Source: Desulfamplus sp.
Lineage (GTDB): Bacteria; Desulfobacterota; Desulfobacteria; Desulfobacterales; Desulfobacteraceae
Assembly: GCA_015232555.1 (NCBI GenBank)
Contig: JADFZJ010000017.1
Span: 1 to 54,848 of the forward strand
DNA: 54,848 nt
Reading direction: 5' to 3'
Shown: positions 43,502 to 52,563 of the stretch, piece after piece
Layout of the letters: each line of letters opens with the position of its first letter
Numbering within the stretch: the stretch's first letter is position 1
Translations under genes and position numbers: made by a program
Notes under the pieces: model-generated
What the model was told of the DNA's origin: nothing
Seen by the model: the letters and a program-made list of their open reading frames with translations, nothing else
Databases searched by the model: none

Positions 43502-45790
43502 TTATCTCTTCATACCAATTACTGTGTTAAGCATATCATCAACTGTGGTAACCGTCTTTGAATTTGCCTGAAATGCTCTCTGTGTTGTGATCATGTTGAC
43601 AAACTCTTCTGAAATATCAACATTCGACATCTCAAGCGAATTGGGGCTAAGAGTTCCAAGTCCATTCTCACCAGGTTTGTTGGTAATGGCTGAACCGCTG
43701 TCTCGGGTCTCGCGGAAAAGGTTTCCACCAACACTAAATAATCCATTATTATTCAAAAACTTTGCAAGACCTACACGAAACAGAGGAAGCAATTCTCCGT
43801 TGGAATACACTCCTGTAATTGTTCCATCTGTTGAAATGTCAACTCCTTCAAGGCTTCCAGCAGCATAACCATCAGCATCTTGATATACAGTTGTTGATGC
43901 TTTGGCAAACTGGGTTGTTGACATAGCATCTTTTGTAAAAGTCTGATTAACATACTGAGTTCCCATATTAAGCTGAATCATAGATTCTGTTCCCCCGAAT
44001 TCTCCACCAAGAAAATCTGTCTTGAAATTAAAATATCCAGTCTCTTCAAGTTCTGGCTTATCAACTGTTGTCCATGCGTTTGACCCGTTTATGTTAAAGT
44101 AAATGCTACTGTTATTTGCCAGAGGGGTCGCAAAATCAAAAACTATATCCTCTCTATTATTAGTACCAGTTGATCCGTCTAAATTTATGATTGCCTTTTC
44201 TTTATCTCCAGAAATTGTTGCGTTAGGATAAGCAGCAAAAAAAGCAGGGGCAACCGCAGCAGTGGGAGTTGTTACAGGAACAGCGGGAGTAGGAACACCA
44301 GGTACATATACACCACCTGCATTAATAGTCGGAGCAGTCATAGTGCCCCATCCCCATACACCAAGAGCATCATACCAAACAATACCTTGAGGGGTCGCAG
44401 GGTTTGGGGTTACGTCTTTTGTCATCACCGTTGGATCGTTTATCTGTATGGTAGTATTTCCATCCTCAGTTTCTCCCTGATAAAAATCTCCAGCGACACC
44501 TTGAACATGAATATCTTGTTCAGCACATATATCAAAATTAATCTCGTTGCCTGTTACTGCTACTTTATCTAATTTAATTTCAAGATCACACTCGCCGTCA
44601 CCATTAAGATCAATCTTTACATTCTGAGTATCACTGCCTGGTAAAACATATACACCAAAAGTACCTGCTGCTACAGGTGGAACTGGAGGAAGACCCAAAC
44701 CAGCGACGCCATAATTTGGCATTCCTGGTGGTGCTACTGCTGTCCCATCAAAAGGATGCACTAAAGTCAAAGGAAGTGTTTGGTCATAAGTGATTGACCA
44801 GCCATTCGGGCTGGCAGCAGTGGGAGGGTCAACACATGTAAGGCTAAAACCATACCCATCTGCTTTCATTTTATCGCTGTTTAGAACTTTAAAATGAACA
44901 TTTTCCTCTTTATTCTCTCCGCCGTTTGTATCAAGATTTCCAATTCTGCCATTAAATCTGTACATGGTAAGATCAACAATATTACCGCTGCTTTTGCTGA
45001 AAGTAATTGTCCCTTTAGCTAAAAGTCCCTGCCCTTCAGTTCCTTGCACAAGTGCTCTTTTGTCATCTATCGGATTGGTCGCAATCATGTATTCCCATTC
45101 ATCACCATTAGCAGATGAGCCTTTTTTATCATAATAAATAGTTACATCATGTGGGCTTCCTAATGAATCATAAACTTTTACGACTGTTTGATAGCTGTAT
45201 TTTGAATTTTCCATGTTTGTTGTGGCTGTTACATTTCCATCCCAGAAATTTGCCATAACATCTGCCGCACTCTCCGCCTGGGAATTAAGATTTGCTATAA
45301 CCGTGATTTCGGTAGTTTCAGCAGGAGGAGATGTAAAACTTTTCATAACAATATCACCTATTGCCCCGACATCCTGACCAGTCTCAGAATCTAATGCCCA
45401 ACCTTGTACAACATAGCCTTGTGGATTTACAAACTGCCCTGTTTCATCGAACTTGAAGTTTCCCGCCCTTGTATATAGATTGGCACCCGCCTCATTTTTA
45501 ACAATAAAAAAGCCATCACCGCCAATTGCAAGGTCAGTTGTATTACCAGTGCTTTGTAATGAGCCTTGATCAAAAACATTAGCAACTTCTCCTATACCAA
45601 CGCCTCTTCCCACCTGCCCTACACCCGCCTGTGTTGCAATACTCTGGCTGAGTGTATCAGCAAAGGCTGCGGTACCTTTTTTAAATCCCAAGGTATTTGA
45701 ATTGGCAATATTATTACTGATAACCTGCATGGTGTTACCCATGTTTATTAATCCGCTGGTGCCTGTAAATAGTGAACTTGATAGTGCCAT
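43502..45790 (-). CDS. flgE: Flagellar hook protein FlgE (large form)
   Basis: This is a 762-residue hook subunit. Conserved ends are present: N-terminal SSLFTGTSGLINMGNTMQVI, NNIANSNTLGFKKG, and C-terminal MSNVDISEEFVNMITTQRAFQANSKTV. The middle is long, with several beta-rich surface domains and a Pro/Gly/Ala-rich stretch (about 360-380 and 490-525). Enterobacterial FlgE has about 400 residues, so nearly half of this protein is extra surface domain. A strong AAAGGAGG ribosome site precedes the ATG. It lies 157 bp downstream of flgD, across a gap with a small hairpin. Confidence 0.95.
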   Translation of the reverse strand: MALSSSLFTGTSGLINMGNTMQVISNNIANSNTLGFKKGTAAFADTLSQSIATQAGVGQVGRGVGIGEVANVFDQGSLQSTGNTTDLAIGGDGFFIVKNEAGANLYTRAGNFKFDETGQFVNPQGYVVQGWALDSETGQDVGAIGDIVMKSFTSPPAETTEITVIANLNSQAESAADVMANFWDGNVTATTNMENSKYSYQTVVKVYDSLGSPHDVTIYYDKKGSSANGDEWEYMIATNPIDDKRALVQGTEGQGLLAKGTITFSKSSGNIVDLTMYRFNGRIGNLDTNGGENKEENVHFKVLNSDKMKADGYGFSLTCVDPPTAASPNGWSITYDQTLPLTLVHPFDGTAVAPPGMPNYGVAGLGLPPVPPVAAGTFGVYVLPGSDTQNVKIDLNGDGECDLEIKLDKVAVTGNEINFDICAEQDIHVQGVAGDFYQGETEDGNTTIQINDPTVMTKDVTPNPATPQGIVWYDALGVWGWGTMTAPTINAGGVYVPGVPTPAVPVTTPTAAVAPAFFAAYPNATISGDKEKAIINLDGSTGTNNREDIVFDFATPLANNSSIYFNINGSNAWTTVDKPELEETGYFNFKTDFLGGEFGGTESMIQLNMGTQYVNQTFTKDAMSTTQFAKASTTVYQDADGYAAGSLEGVDISTDGTITGVYSNGELLPLFRVGLAKFLNNNGLFSVGGNLFRETRDSGSAITNKPGENGLGTLSPNSLEMSNVDISEEFVNMITTQRAFQANSKTVTTVDDMLNTVIGMKR

Positions 45791-45905
45791 GATGATATCC
45801 TCCTTTGTATAAACTTATGTAAAGGACAACTTAAGTTTGCCCTGACTTTAATATTTTAATACAATCATAAAACTCGTCTAATCTTTCAATATTGGAAAGC
45901 CTTAA

Positions 45906-45927
45906 AGCCTGTTTAAATGTTCAGGCT
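45906..45927 (-). terminator. Small hairpin between flgD and flgE
   Basis: Six-base arms AGCCTG and CAGGCT are separated by ten bases, 21 bp after the flgD stop. The sequence after the stem on the minus strand is TTAAGG, with no long U-run, so at most partial termination or an mRNA-stability hairpin is likely. Confidence 0.3.
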
Positions 45928-45947
45928 GTCAAAGATTACTTTTGATA

Positions 45948-47057
45948 TTAATTAACTCCTGTAATTGATGATATACTCACCAAATCGCTGTTATCTCCAG
46001 CCACGAGATACTGTGTTCCGTTAATATATTTAATTCCAGTTACATCTCCTGATTCAGCGACTTTGGCTTTGCCTGATGCTGATGAAATAGAGTATGAGTA
46101 TATGCCGTCTGCAACAGGATTTCCAGAACTGTCTGTTCCATTCCAATTGATAACATTTTCGCCTGTAGCTGTTTTGTCTGCCGCAATTTTAACACTGTTT
46201 ATAACATTGCCCTTTGAATCAAGAATATTAATAGCAACATCTTCTTGGCTTTCCAGCTCAAATTTGATGTCGCTTCCTGACACCTTGGCTTCTTGAACTG
46301 AAAATAGATGACCTGAATATGAGATATCTTTACCAAGATAATCAATAGCTGTCATTGAATTTTCTGGATCTGACTTGTCAGACGCAACCTTGACAACTGC
46401 GTCAGGGCTGATAAGAACACCTCCAATATCAAGATATGCCTTGCCGTTTTGGTATGTAATTCCATCTACTTTGCCAGTAATGGTTGTTGGAAGGGCAGCA
46501 TAACCAGAACCCGTATTTGCGAGTACCTGATAGGTATATGAGCCATCTTCAACAACATTGCCGCCGTTATCTGTTCCATCCCACTCAATGCCGTATTCGC
46601 CAGATGCCTGCTGCCCTGGGTAGAGAGTCTTGACAACATGTCCTTCAGCGTTGGATATGCTGACCATAACTTCAGCCTGACTCTCAAGAGTATAATAACC
46701 ACCTGAAGGAGCACCTGCACTTATCTCAATAGAATTGGCGTTGCCTGTAACTTCCTTTCCAATATAAGCAGTAGCATCTGTTTCTGAACTTTTTGTAAAC
46801 GCATCTGCCATAGATTGAATTGATTTATTAACATTTATCAACTGCTCAAGGGAGGAGAACTGTGCAAGTTGGGCAGAAAAATCGCTGCCCTCCATCGGAT
46901 TCAGAGGATCCTGATTCTGAAGCTGAGCAACAAGCATCTTCAAAAACGCTTCTCGTCCTAAATAATCCTCCTCTGCCTTTTTTTCTGTATCATTAGTTTT
47001 ATAGGAACTGGCAAGCTTTGCAAGGCTGCTGTTACCTATTGCGTCAGTTGTTGTCAT
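45948..47057 (-). CDS. flgD: Flagellar hook-capping protein FlgD (two Ig-like domains)
   Basis: This is a 369-residue protein, against about 230 in enterobacteria. The N-terminal FlgD signature is GREAFLKMLVAQLQNQDPLNPMEGSDFSAQLAQFSSLEQL. Two FlgD Ig/FnIII-like domains can be seen, with matching motifs GEYGIEWDGTDNGGNVVEDGSYTYQV and GENVINWNGTDSSGNPVADGIYSYSI, so this module has been duplicated. FlgD caps the growing hook and is lost when the hook is complete. The extra module may match the larger FlgE (inference). It sits 58 bp after fliK. Confidence 0.94.
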   Translation of the reverse strand: MTTTDAIGNSSLAKLASSYKTNDTEKKAEEDYLGREAFLKMLVAQLQNQDPLNPMEGSDFSAQLAQFSSLEQLINVNKSIQSMADAFTKSSETDATAYIGKEVTGNANSIEISAGAPSGGYYTLESQAEVMVSISNAEGHVVKTLYPGQQASGEYGIEWDGTDNGGNVVEDGSYTYQVLANTGSGYAALPTTITGKVDGITYQNGKAYLDIGGVLISPDAVVKVASDKSDPENSMTAIDYLGKDISYSGHLFSVQEAKVSGSDIKFELESQEDVAINILDSKGNVINSVKIAADKTATGENVINWNGTDSSGNPVADGIYSYSISSASGKAKVAESGDVTGIKYINGTQYLVAGDNSDLVSISSITGVN

Positions 47058-47115
47058 ATATTTTTACCTCCCGTTCGGGTGAAATGGTTATAAGCAAATC
47101 AATTTAATGTTTAAA

Positions 47116-49794
47116 TCAGGCTACAAAATGGAGATTACCATCTTCATTATTCAAAATGTTTTGAACGCCTTCAATCTCACCTGTAGATATTGAACTACGC
47201 TGTCCTGATGAGCTGTTGTTTCTGCCGGAATCTGTGCCATTCTGAGACTGCTGACCTGAATTTGCCATTGACTGTTTGAAATCGCTGCCCACCTCTACAT
47301 CAAAACTTCCAATACTAATCCCATTGTTAGCAAGAGATGATTTAAGATCATTAGCGTGTCCCGTCAGAATATCCTTTGCCGTCTGGTTTTCAGTCACAAT
47401 ACTTATATTGAGTGTATCACCTACAGTCTCTATTGTCATAAATATGCGTCCAAGCTCAGCAGGTCTAAGCTGTAGCCTTATCTCGTTTTCTCCACTGGTG
47501 ATTGCTCTGTTAATGCTTCTTACAACCTGATTTGTTACATAAGATGGAAGTACAGATGAGGCAGATTTATTTGTTGCTGCTCCAAGAGATGTGCCTCTGT
47601 TATCACTCTGATTAAAAAAACTGCTGTCTGATGACTGTTTTGAGTCAAAAAGATTTATAGATTGTTTTTTATCTGCCTTAGAGAGTATTGGATCTATCTC
47701 ATCTTCATTGTATTTTGATCCGCTTTGAGGATTATTTTTTTTACCTGAAATCAAAGTTTCACTACTATTGATTGACTGGATCAGATCAGACACTATGTTA
47801 CCATTAGAAGCATCTCCAATTGTATTTCTTCCTACAGCAGAGATAGAAATATTATTTCCAGCATTTGCCGTCATTCCAGCCATAATTTTACTACTTTGCT
47901 CTTTTTCTATTTCAGCATTATTTATTACCTTTTTTTGAGATATATCATTAAAAAACTCAGATGAATTTTTTAGAGTTGTTCTATTTGTTGAATTTGTCTT
48001 TGCGTCAGTATCTCCACTTTGTGGCACCACATCAACAACAGTTTCATCTGATTTTAATGTGGTATTGGAGGACGTAGCTGCTGATGCTGTATCAAACAGC
48101 TTTGCATTGTTCGCATTCGGATTGTCCCCATCAGACTTACTTTTTACAACTATACCAAGGGAGGCAAACAAATCTTTGATATCTTGTATCTTTGTTTTTG
48201 AAAGCGTTGAATCTTCATTTAATCTGAATGTCACATCAGAAGTGTTGATAGTTGATGCAGATGCCTCTGTTGCTATATTTGCTCCCGCAGATGCTGCTGA
48301 TGATTTTATATCCCTCAATTTTGCAGAACCATCATCAGACGTCTCTTTTACCACTATACCAAGTGAGGCAAACAGCTCTTTTAAATCTTTATCGCCGCTT
48401 TTTATAGATTCTGATAACTTGCTATCCATAGATGGAGCATCTACAGATTGATCATCTTGCGAAGTTTCTGATAAACCCATTAACAACTGATGGTTAGCAC
48501 TTTTCAAGGCACGGTAACGCATCTCTGTTTCAGTGAGCTGCTCTTCCTTAACTGCTTTTGCAGAGGTGGAAGCACTGTTGTTAATTTGAAGATCACCCAT
48601 AATTTTTTTAATTAACGTTTCTGATTCAGAAGTATCATCTTTTACCTGTGTATTTCCAGTAGCTTCAAGAAGTGAGAATGCAGTTTTTTGGCTTTGATTC
48701 AAACCATTAAGAAAAATTTCTTCTGACAACTTGGAATTTGATGAAGCCTGATTTTCCTTATCTTTAAAGGCAGTTTTTTGTCTTAAACCCTCAAGCGTAG
48801 ATACGAAATCTCCAAGAGAAACTCTATTGTTTAAATCGTTATTTTTATAAGTAATATCGCTGTTTTTAGCAATAATATCAGTGTTTTGAACAATACTATT
48901 TTTAACTTCGCCCTTTTCTACAGAGAGTTTGAGTTGTTGCAACATCTCTTTTATGGATTCGGCATCTGAAGAATTTTGAAAAGAAGTTCCTGTAAAAAAT
49001 GAGGTTTTCTGCAACGACTTAAGATCACTAATAAGGGTATTGAGGTTTACCCCCTCACCTTTAATCTCTGAATCTGAGATAATGGAACTTATCATATCAT
49101 CGGAAATTCCCAAAGATTTCATAATAGAGCTGACAAAAGGAATTGCAGATATATCAAGAATTTGTGTTCCATAATTATCATCAGCTTCTGAATTAGAACT
49201 CTCTTTATCAGATTTATTTTCTATAGAAAAAGCATCTGTATCTGTAATATCATTAGATACGGCTGAATCTGCTGTGGACATCTCTTCTGGATCAATATTT
49301 AGGAGTCCATCCATCAGTGCAGACATTGATACCTTTCCATCATCAGATTCAATTTTTAATGTATCTATAAGCTGTGCAACCTTTGAATTGGAAAATCCTG
49401 CCTTGTCAAGCAAGATTTTAACTGCATCCAATCCATCTTCACCTATCGACACACCGTTTAAATCATCATAACCTGATGCCATGAGATACTGTTTTAGTTT
49501 TGTTAAAAAATCAAACCCTTGAGTTTTATCTATCTTTTTGAGTAGATCATTTTTGACGCCCTCTGACAAAATATCGACTTTAGAAGATTCAGATGGCGAT
49601 GTTTTCGTTAAATCTATTTCTGAAGCCGCACTGTTTTTAATACCATTTTTGGCAAGAATCTGATTGAACTTTATCAGAAAAAGATTTGCAACAGCATCTT
49701 TGCCACTTGAATCCTGACCTGATGAAGTGCCCGCAGTACCAGATTTAAGATTTTTATTCATTGATATTTGGGGTGTAAGGAAATCAAAACTCAT
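47116..49794 (-). CDS. fliK: Flagellar hook-length control protein FliK (long form)
   Basis: At 892 residues this is far longer than the roughly 400-residue enterobacterial FliK. The N-terminal 700 residues are Ser/Asp/Lys-rich, mostly disordered-looking, with two copies of a KELFASLGIVVK-type segment. The C-terminal FliK domain (about 735-850) has NQVVRSINRAITSGENEIRLQLRPAELGRIFMTIETVGDTLNISIV and SSLANNGISIGSFDVEV. FliK measures the hook and triggers the FlhB switch. A longer ruler region would fit a longer hook (inference). It is the first gene after the sigma-54 promoter at 49868-49883. Confidence 0.9.
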   Translation of the reverse strand: MSFDFLTPQISMNKNLKSGTAGTSSGQDSSGKDAVANLFLIKFNQILAKNGIKNSAASEIDLTKTSPSESSKVDILSEGVKNDLLKKIDKTQGFDFLTKLKQYLMASGYDDLNGVSIGEDGLDAVKILLDKAGFSNSKVAQLIDTLKIESDDGKVSMSALMDGLLNIDPEEMSTADSAVSNDITDTDAFSIENKSDKESSNSEADDNYGTQILDISAIPFVSSIMKSLGISDDMISSIISDSEIKGEGVNLNTLISDLKSLQKTSFFTGTSFQNSSDAESIKEMLQQLKLSVEKGEVKNSIVQNTDIIAKNSDITYKNNDLNNRVSLGDFVSTLEGLRQKTAFKDKENQASSNSKLSEEIFLNGLNQSQKTAFSLLEATGNTQVKDDTSESETLIKKIMGDLQINNSASTSAKAVKEEQLTETEMRYRALKSANHQLLMGLSETSQDDQSVDAPSMDSKLSESIKSGDKDLKELFASLGIVVKETSDDGSAKLRDIKSSAASAGANIATEASASTINTSDVTFRLNEDSTLSKTKIQDIKDLFASLGIVVKSKSDGDNPNANNAKLFDTASAATSSNTTLKSDETVVDVVPQSGDTDAKTNSTNRTTLKNSSEFFNDISQKKVINNAEIEKEQSSKIMAGMTANAGNNISISAVGRNTIGDASNGNIVSDLIQSINSSETLISGKKNNPQSGSKYNEDEIDPILSKADKKQSINLFDSKQSSDSSFFNQSDNRGTSLGAATNKSASSVLPSYVTNQVVRSINRAITSGENEIRLQLRPAELGRIFMTIETVGDTLNISIVTENQTAKDILTGHANDLKSSLANNGISIGSFDVEVGSDFKQSMANSGQQSQNGTDSGRNNSSSGQRSSISTGEIEGVQNILNNEDGNLHFVA

Positions 49795-50047
49795 GGCATC
49801 ACCTGTTGTAATGGTTATATGTTCACTTTATATCAGTTATCTATAGTAATACTTGACAAAATAAGGAAGCAATGTTTATGCCATCGCATCTAAGAAAACC
49901 TTATAAAAAATTTTGTTATTAAATTAAGGTGTTATCTATTGAATAACAAACAGAAGATTGGGAAAAACAGTTCAAACAATTGAAGATATTGCCTGCTATC
50001 TTGAATTAGAGGAAAAAATTACACCCCACCTGACATCATCAATTATG
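49795..50047. other. Gene-free stretch between kinase gene and fliK
   Basis: These 253 bp contain the sigma-54 promoter at 49868-49883 and, at the right end, a CTGACAT/ATGTCAG hairpin next to the kinase stop. A 38-codon open frame without ATG (plus strand, about 49943-50056) is present but unsupported. No other structure was recognised. Confidence 0.5.
49868..49883 (-). promoter_or_regulatory. Sigma-54 (RpoN) promoter of the fliK operon
   Basis: On the minus strand the sequence is TGGCATAAACATTGCT, which fits the consensus TGGCAYRNNNNTTGCW at every fixed base, with the required spacing between the GG and GC doublets. Transcription should start near 49857, about 60 bases before the fliK ATG. 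The activator is not in the window. Sigma-54 control of hook and basal-body genes is well known in related flagellar systems. Confidence 0.85.
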
Positions 50048-50051
50048 TCAG
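50030..50051 (-). terminator. Possible terminator after CheA-like kinase gene
   Basis: Seven-base arms CTGACAT and ATGTCAG flank an eight-base loop and overlap the stop codon of the kinase gene. On the minus strand a run of six T follows about 11 bases after the stem, further than is usual for an intrinsic terminator, so support is weak. Confidence 0.3.
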
Positions 50052-52411
50052 CTTAACGGAATATAAAAATTAAAGCAGGTGCCACCCCCTACTTTTGTAT
50101 TAATTTCTACCCTTCCATTAAGTCGTTGAAGCTCTCTTTTCACAGCACTAAGTCCCATTCCTCTTCCTGATATTGCATCAATACAATTTTTTGTGCTTAA
50201 ATCATCAATAAAAAGCAGTTGAAGCAGTTCTCTTGCAGAGATGATATCTAACTCATTTAGAGTCATCAGCCCCTTTTCGACCATTTTTTTCTTAACAGCA
50301 TTAAGATCAACTCCTCTGCCGTCATCTGAAATAGAAATTTCAAAAAAACCTTGAAGTTTTCTAACCTTGCACTTAATAGCAGCATACTCATTTTTTCCAG
50401 CCTCAATACGTTCATCTGGCTCTTCAATACCGTGGTCAACCGCATTTCTGAACACATTCACAAGAGAGCGGATAAACGGGGTAAATGTGTCAGGATGAAC
50501 AGGAACATTATCTCCCTCCACTTGAAACTGGCTGATATATTTACCAAGTCTTTTGGCAAGACGGAGTGTACCTTCTATATTTGGCATTAAAAGAGATTTT
50601 ACATCAACATATCTAAGACACTTTACCTGTTCAAGAATATCAAGCGTCTCTCTGTCAATTTTTTCACCCATCATTGAAATCAGTGTTACTGCCACAGCCT
50701 CTATCTTTGATGCAAGCTCACTGCTGATAACAACATCCCCCTTGCGTTCAATAAACTCATCTCCAAGGAATTGACGGATAATGAGCAAATCCTGTTCAAG
50801 AACAATCTCTGTTTGGAAATCCTCCACAAAAGTTTTAATATCATCTCTAATAAGATTACTAATATCATCATAATCTTTAAGGCTGCTTTGATTAAAACCA
50901 TTATGCTTATCAACAGATATATCTATACATTCGTTGTTACTATTATCAATTAATCCTGATAATCTCCCGATAATTTTGGAGATTCTTGTTTCCATTTCAT
51001 GGAGAAATTCAGGAAAGGACAAAAATTCCTGCTGTGCAAACAACCCCTTGAATGTATGAACCTGCCTGTATATTTCATAAAGCCTCTCTTTGTTTTCGGC
51101 AAAACTAATACTAATTTGACCATTAGAATTAGTTTCTCTGCTGCTATTTTGTTTTTCACTGAAGTTCTGTTTAAACAGCTCTGCAAGATATGGCAGACGA
51201 TCTTGTTTGAAAGAGTTAAAATCCTTAATAATTTCAAATAAATCTCTTGTTTCGCGAACAGCAGTAATTACAAATTTAAGCCGTTTGCGTTCATTTTCCA
51301 CATGCTGCTCAAGAATTTTTTCACGGGTTATATCAGTTAAAATCAACATCATTTTAGTATCATTGGTAATGAGCTTATATTTTGCCTTCACATGCTTTTC
51401 TCCAATCTGATAAACAGGCTGAAGCAGTGAGATATAAAGTTCTCTCTTGAGATCAAAAGGTTCAGTAAAAATAAGTTCCAATGTTTTTTGAAAATTCTCT
51501 TTATTGATAGACGGCTCTTTTCCAAACAGAAGATCGCAGATATTATTCCCGTTGATAACCGCTTTGAAACCATTATCGAAAATTGCCTCACACTCATGGC
51601 TGTATTCTGGAGCAATAAGCATGTCTGAACCAAAAGATAGAAATCCTTCTCCAGAATTATCAAGAAATTCACTTCTTGCTCGATTGGCAGCCTCTGCAAC
51701 TGTTCTTGCTGCTGCACTTTCAGATAAGGCATCTGCTGCGGCACTAATAAAAGAGTTAATACCGCCAGACAACATACCAATTTCGTTATTAGCATGTACC
51801 TGTTCTATAGTAATACGTGAGTTTTCTCCTGGCTTGACCGAAACCACTTTATTTGCAAGATCGGAAACGGGTTTGCTTATAACTCTTCGAGAAACCCAGA
51901 CTATCAGCAGAGCCGCCATTAAAAGCTGAGAGAGCATCAGCAGAGTAAGAGTCATGGATGCTTTTGCAGCCTCACTGCGGATATGTTTGTTATTTCTTAC
52001 CAATGAGAGTGTTCCTATCCTCTCTTTACCGTCAACTGGAGAGAAGAGCGGGTAGCTCATCCCTTTTGCAAAATCAATATCTGATTCTTTATTTGATACT
52101 TTTTCTGATTCTGTAGTCTGCTCTACTCTGAAAAGCTCAGTAGATTCGATCCTTACACCTTTCAAAAGAGGATTGGTCAGAAGACCGTTGATAATATCAC
52201 GTCCTATCTCCTCATTGCTTGCAAATACTGCAACTTCTGCCTGAGACTGAATGGTACGAAAAAGCTGATTTTGAAATGTCAGACTCATTTTAAGCTGATG
52301 CTTGTATGAATATTGATAGGTGAATATTCCAGCAAGGAGAGAGAATACTAACAGCCCCAAAGTTACTTGAATCACTAATCTGTGTTGAAGAGTCTTTGTT
52401 GAATAGAGCAT
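50048..52411 (-). CDS. Membrane-bound CheA-like histidine kinase (HAMP, Hpt, HATPase)
   Basis: This is a 787-residue sensor kinase. TM1 is at about 12-32 and TM2 at about 152-173, flanking a sensor of about 120 residues. HAMP-like sequence (about 174-225) and a PAS-like region (about 250-365) follow. An Hpt-type phosphotransfer motif is at 448-456 (YRQVHTFKG, His452). The kinase domain (about 640-787) is of CheA type: NVFRNAVDHGIEE, DDGRGVDL and GRGMGLSAVKRELQRLNG. The CheW-like regulatory domain of true CheA is absent. It thus appears to sense signals directly rather than through chemoreceptors. The ribosome site is AAGGTG. It lies just upstream of the flagellar operon; its target response regulator is unknown. 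Confidence 0.88.
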   Translation of the reverse strand: MLYSTKTLQHRLVIQVTLGLLVFSLLAGIFTYQYSYKHQLKMSLTFQNQLFRTIQSQAEVAVFASNEEIGRDIINGLLTNPLLKGVRIESTELFRVEQTTESEKVSNKESDIDFAKGMSYPLFSPVDGKERIGTLSLVRNNKHIRSEAAKASMTLTLLMLSQLLMAALLIVWVSRRVISKPVSDLANKVVSVKPGENSRITIEQVHANNEIGMLSGGINSFISAAADALSESAAARTVAEAANRARSEFLDNSGEGFLSFGSDMLIAPEYSHECEAIFDNGFKAVINGNNICDLLFGKEPSINKENFQKTLELIFTEPFDLKRELYISLLQPVYQIGEKHVKAKYKLITNDTKMMLILTDITREKILEQHVENERKRLKFVITAVRETRDLFEIIKDFNSFKQDRLPYLAELFKQNFSEKQNSSRETNSNGQISISFAENKERLYEIYRQVHTFKGLFAQQEFLSFPEFLHEMETRISKIIGRLSGLIDNSNNECIDISVDKHNGFNQSSLKDYDDISNLIRDDIKTFVEDFQTEIVLEQDLLIIRQFLGDEFIERKGDVVISSELASKIEAVAVTLISMMGEKIDRETLDILEQVKCLRYVDVKSLLMPNIEGTLRLAKRLGKYISQFQVEGDNVPVHPDTFTPFIRSLVNVFRNAVDHGIEEPDERIEAGKNEYAAIKCKVRKLQGFFEISISDDGRGVDLNAVKKKMVEKGLMTLNELDIISARELLQLLFIDDLSTKNCIDAISGRGMGLSAVKRELQRLNGRVEINTKVGGGTCFNFYIPLS

Positions 52412-52468
52412 TTACACCTTCTAAGAAATTGGATTTTTTGAGAAATTTACTTTATTTACCGTTCAGAA

Positions 52469-52495
52469 TTTGACAATTTTCTAAAAGTTGTCAAA
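52469..52495. promoter_or_regulatory. Inverted repeat between divergent kinase and argC genes
   Basis: Eight-base arms TTTGACAA and TTGTCAAA are separated by 11 bases, which include TTTTCTAAAA. It lies in the 152-bp divergent region, 58 bp from the kinase start and 69 bp from the argC start. Each arm contains a -35-like TTGACA or TTGTCA, so the element could be an operator shared by both promoters. Confidence 0.4.
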
Positions 52496-52516
52496 TCTTA
52501 AAATATCTGATAAATT
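52488..52516 (+). promoter_or_regulatory. Candidate sigma-70 promoter of argC
   Basis: TTGTCA (52488-52493) and TAAATT (52511-52516) are separated by 17 bases. This would start transcription near 52523, about 40 bases before the argC ATG. In such AT-rich sequence the match is suggestive only. Confidence 0.35.
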
Positions 52517-52563
52517 AATTTCTATTTTTTTCAACAATATAACAAATTTACTCAGGATATAAA

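Noticed and set aside
49943-50056. Plus-strand 38-codon open frame reading KTVQTIEDIACYLELEEK
   Set aside because: It looks protein-like but has no ATG or ribosome site, overlaps the kinase stop and matches nothing I recognise. It could be a remnant, but the support is too thin.
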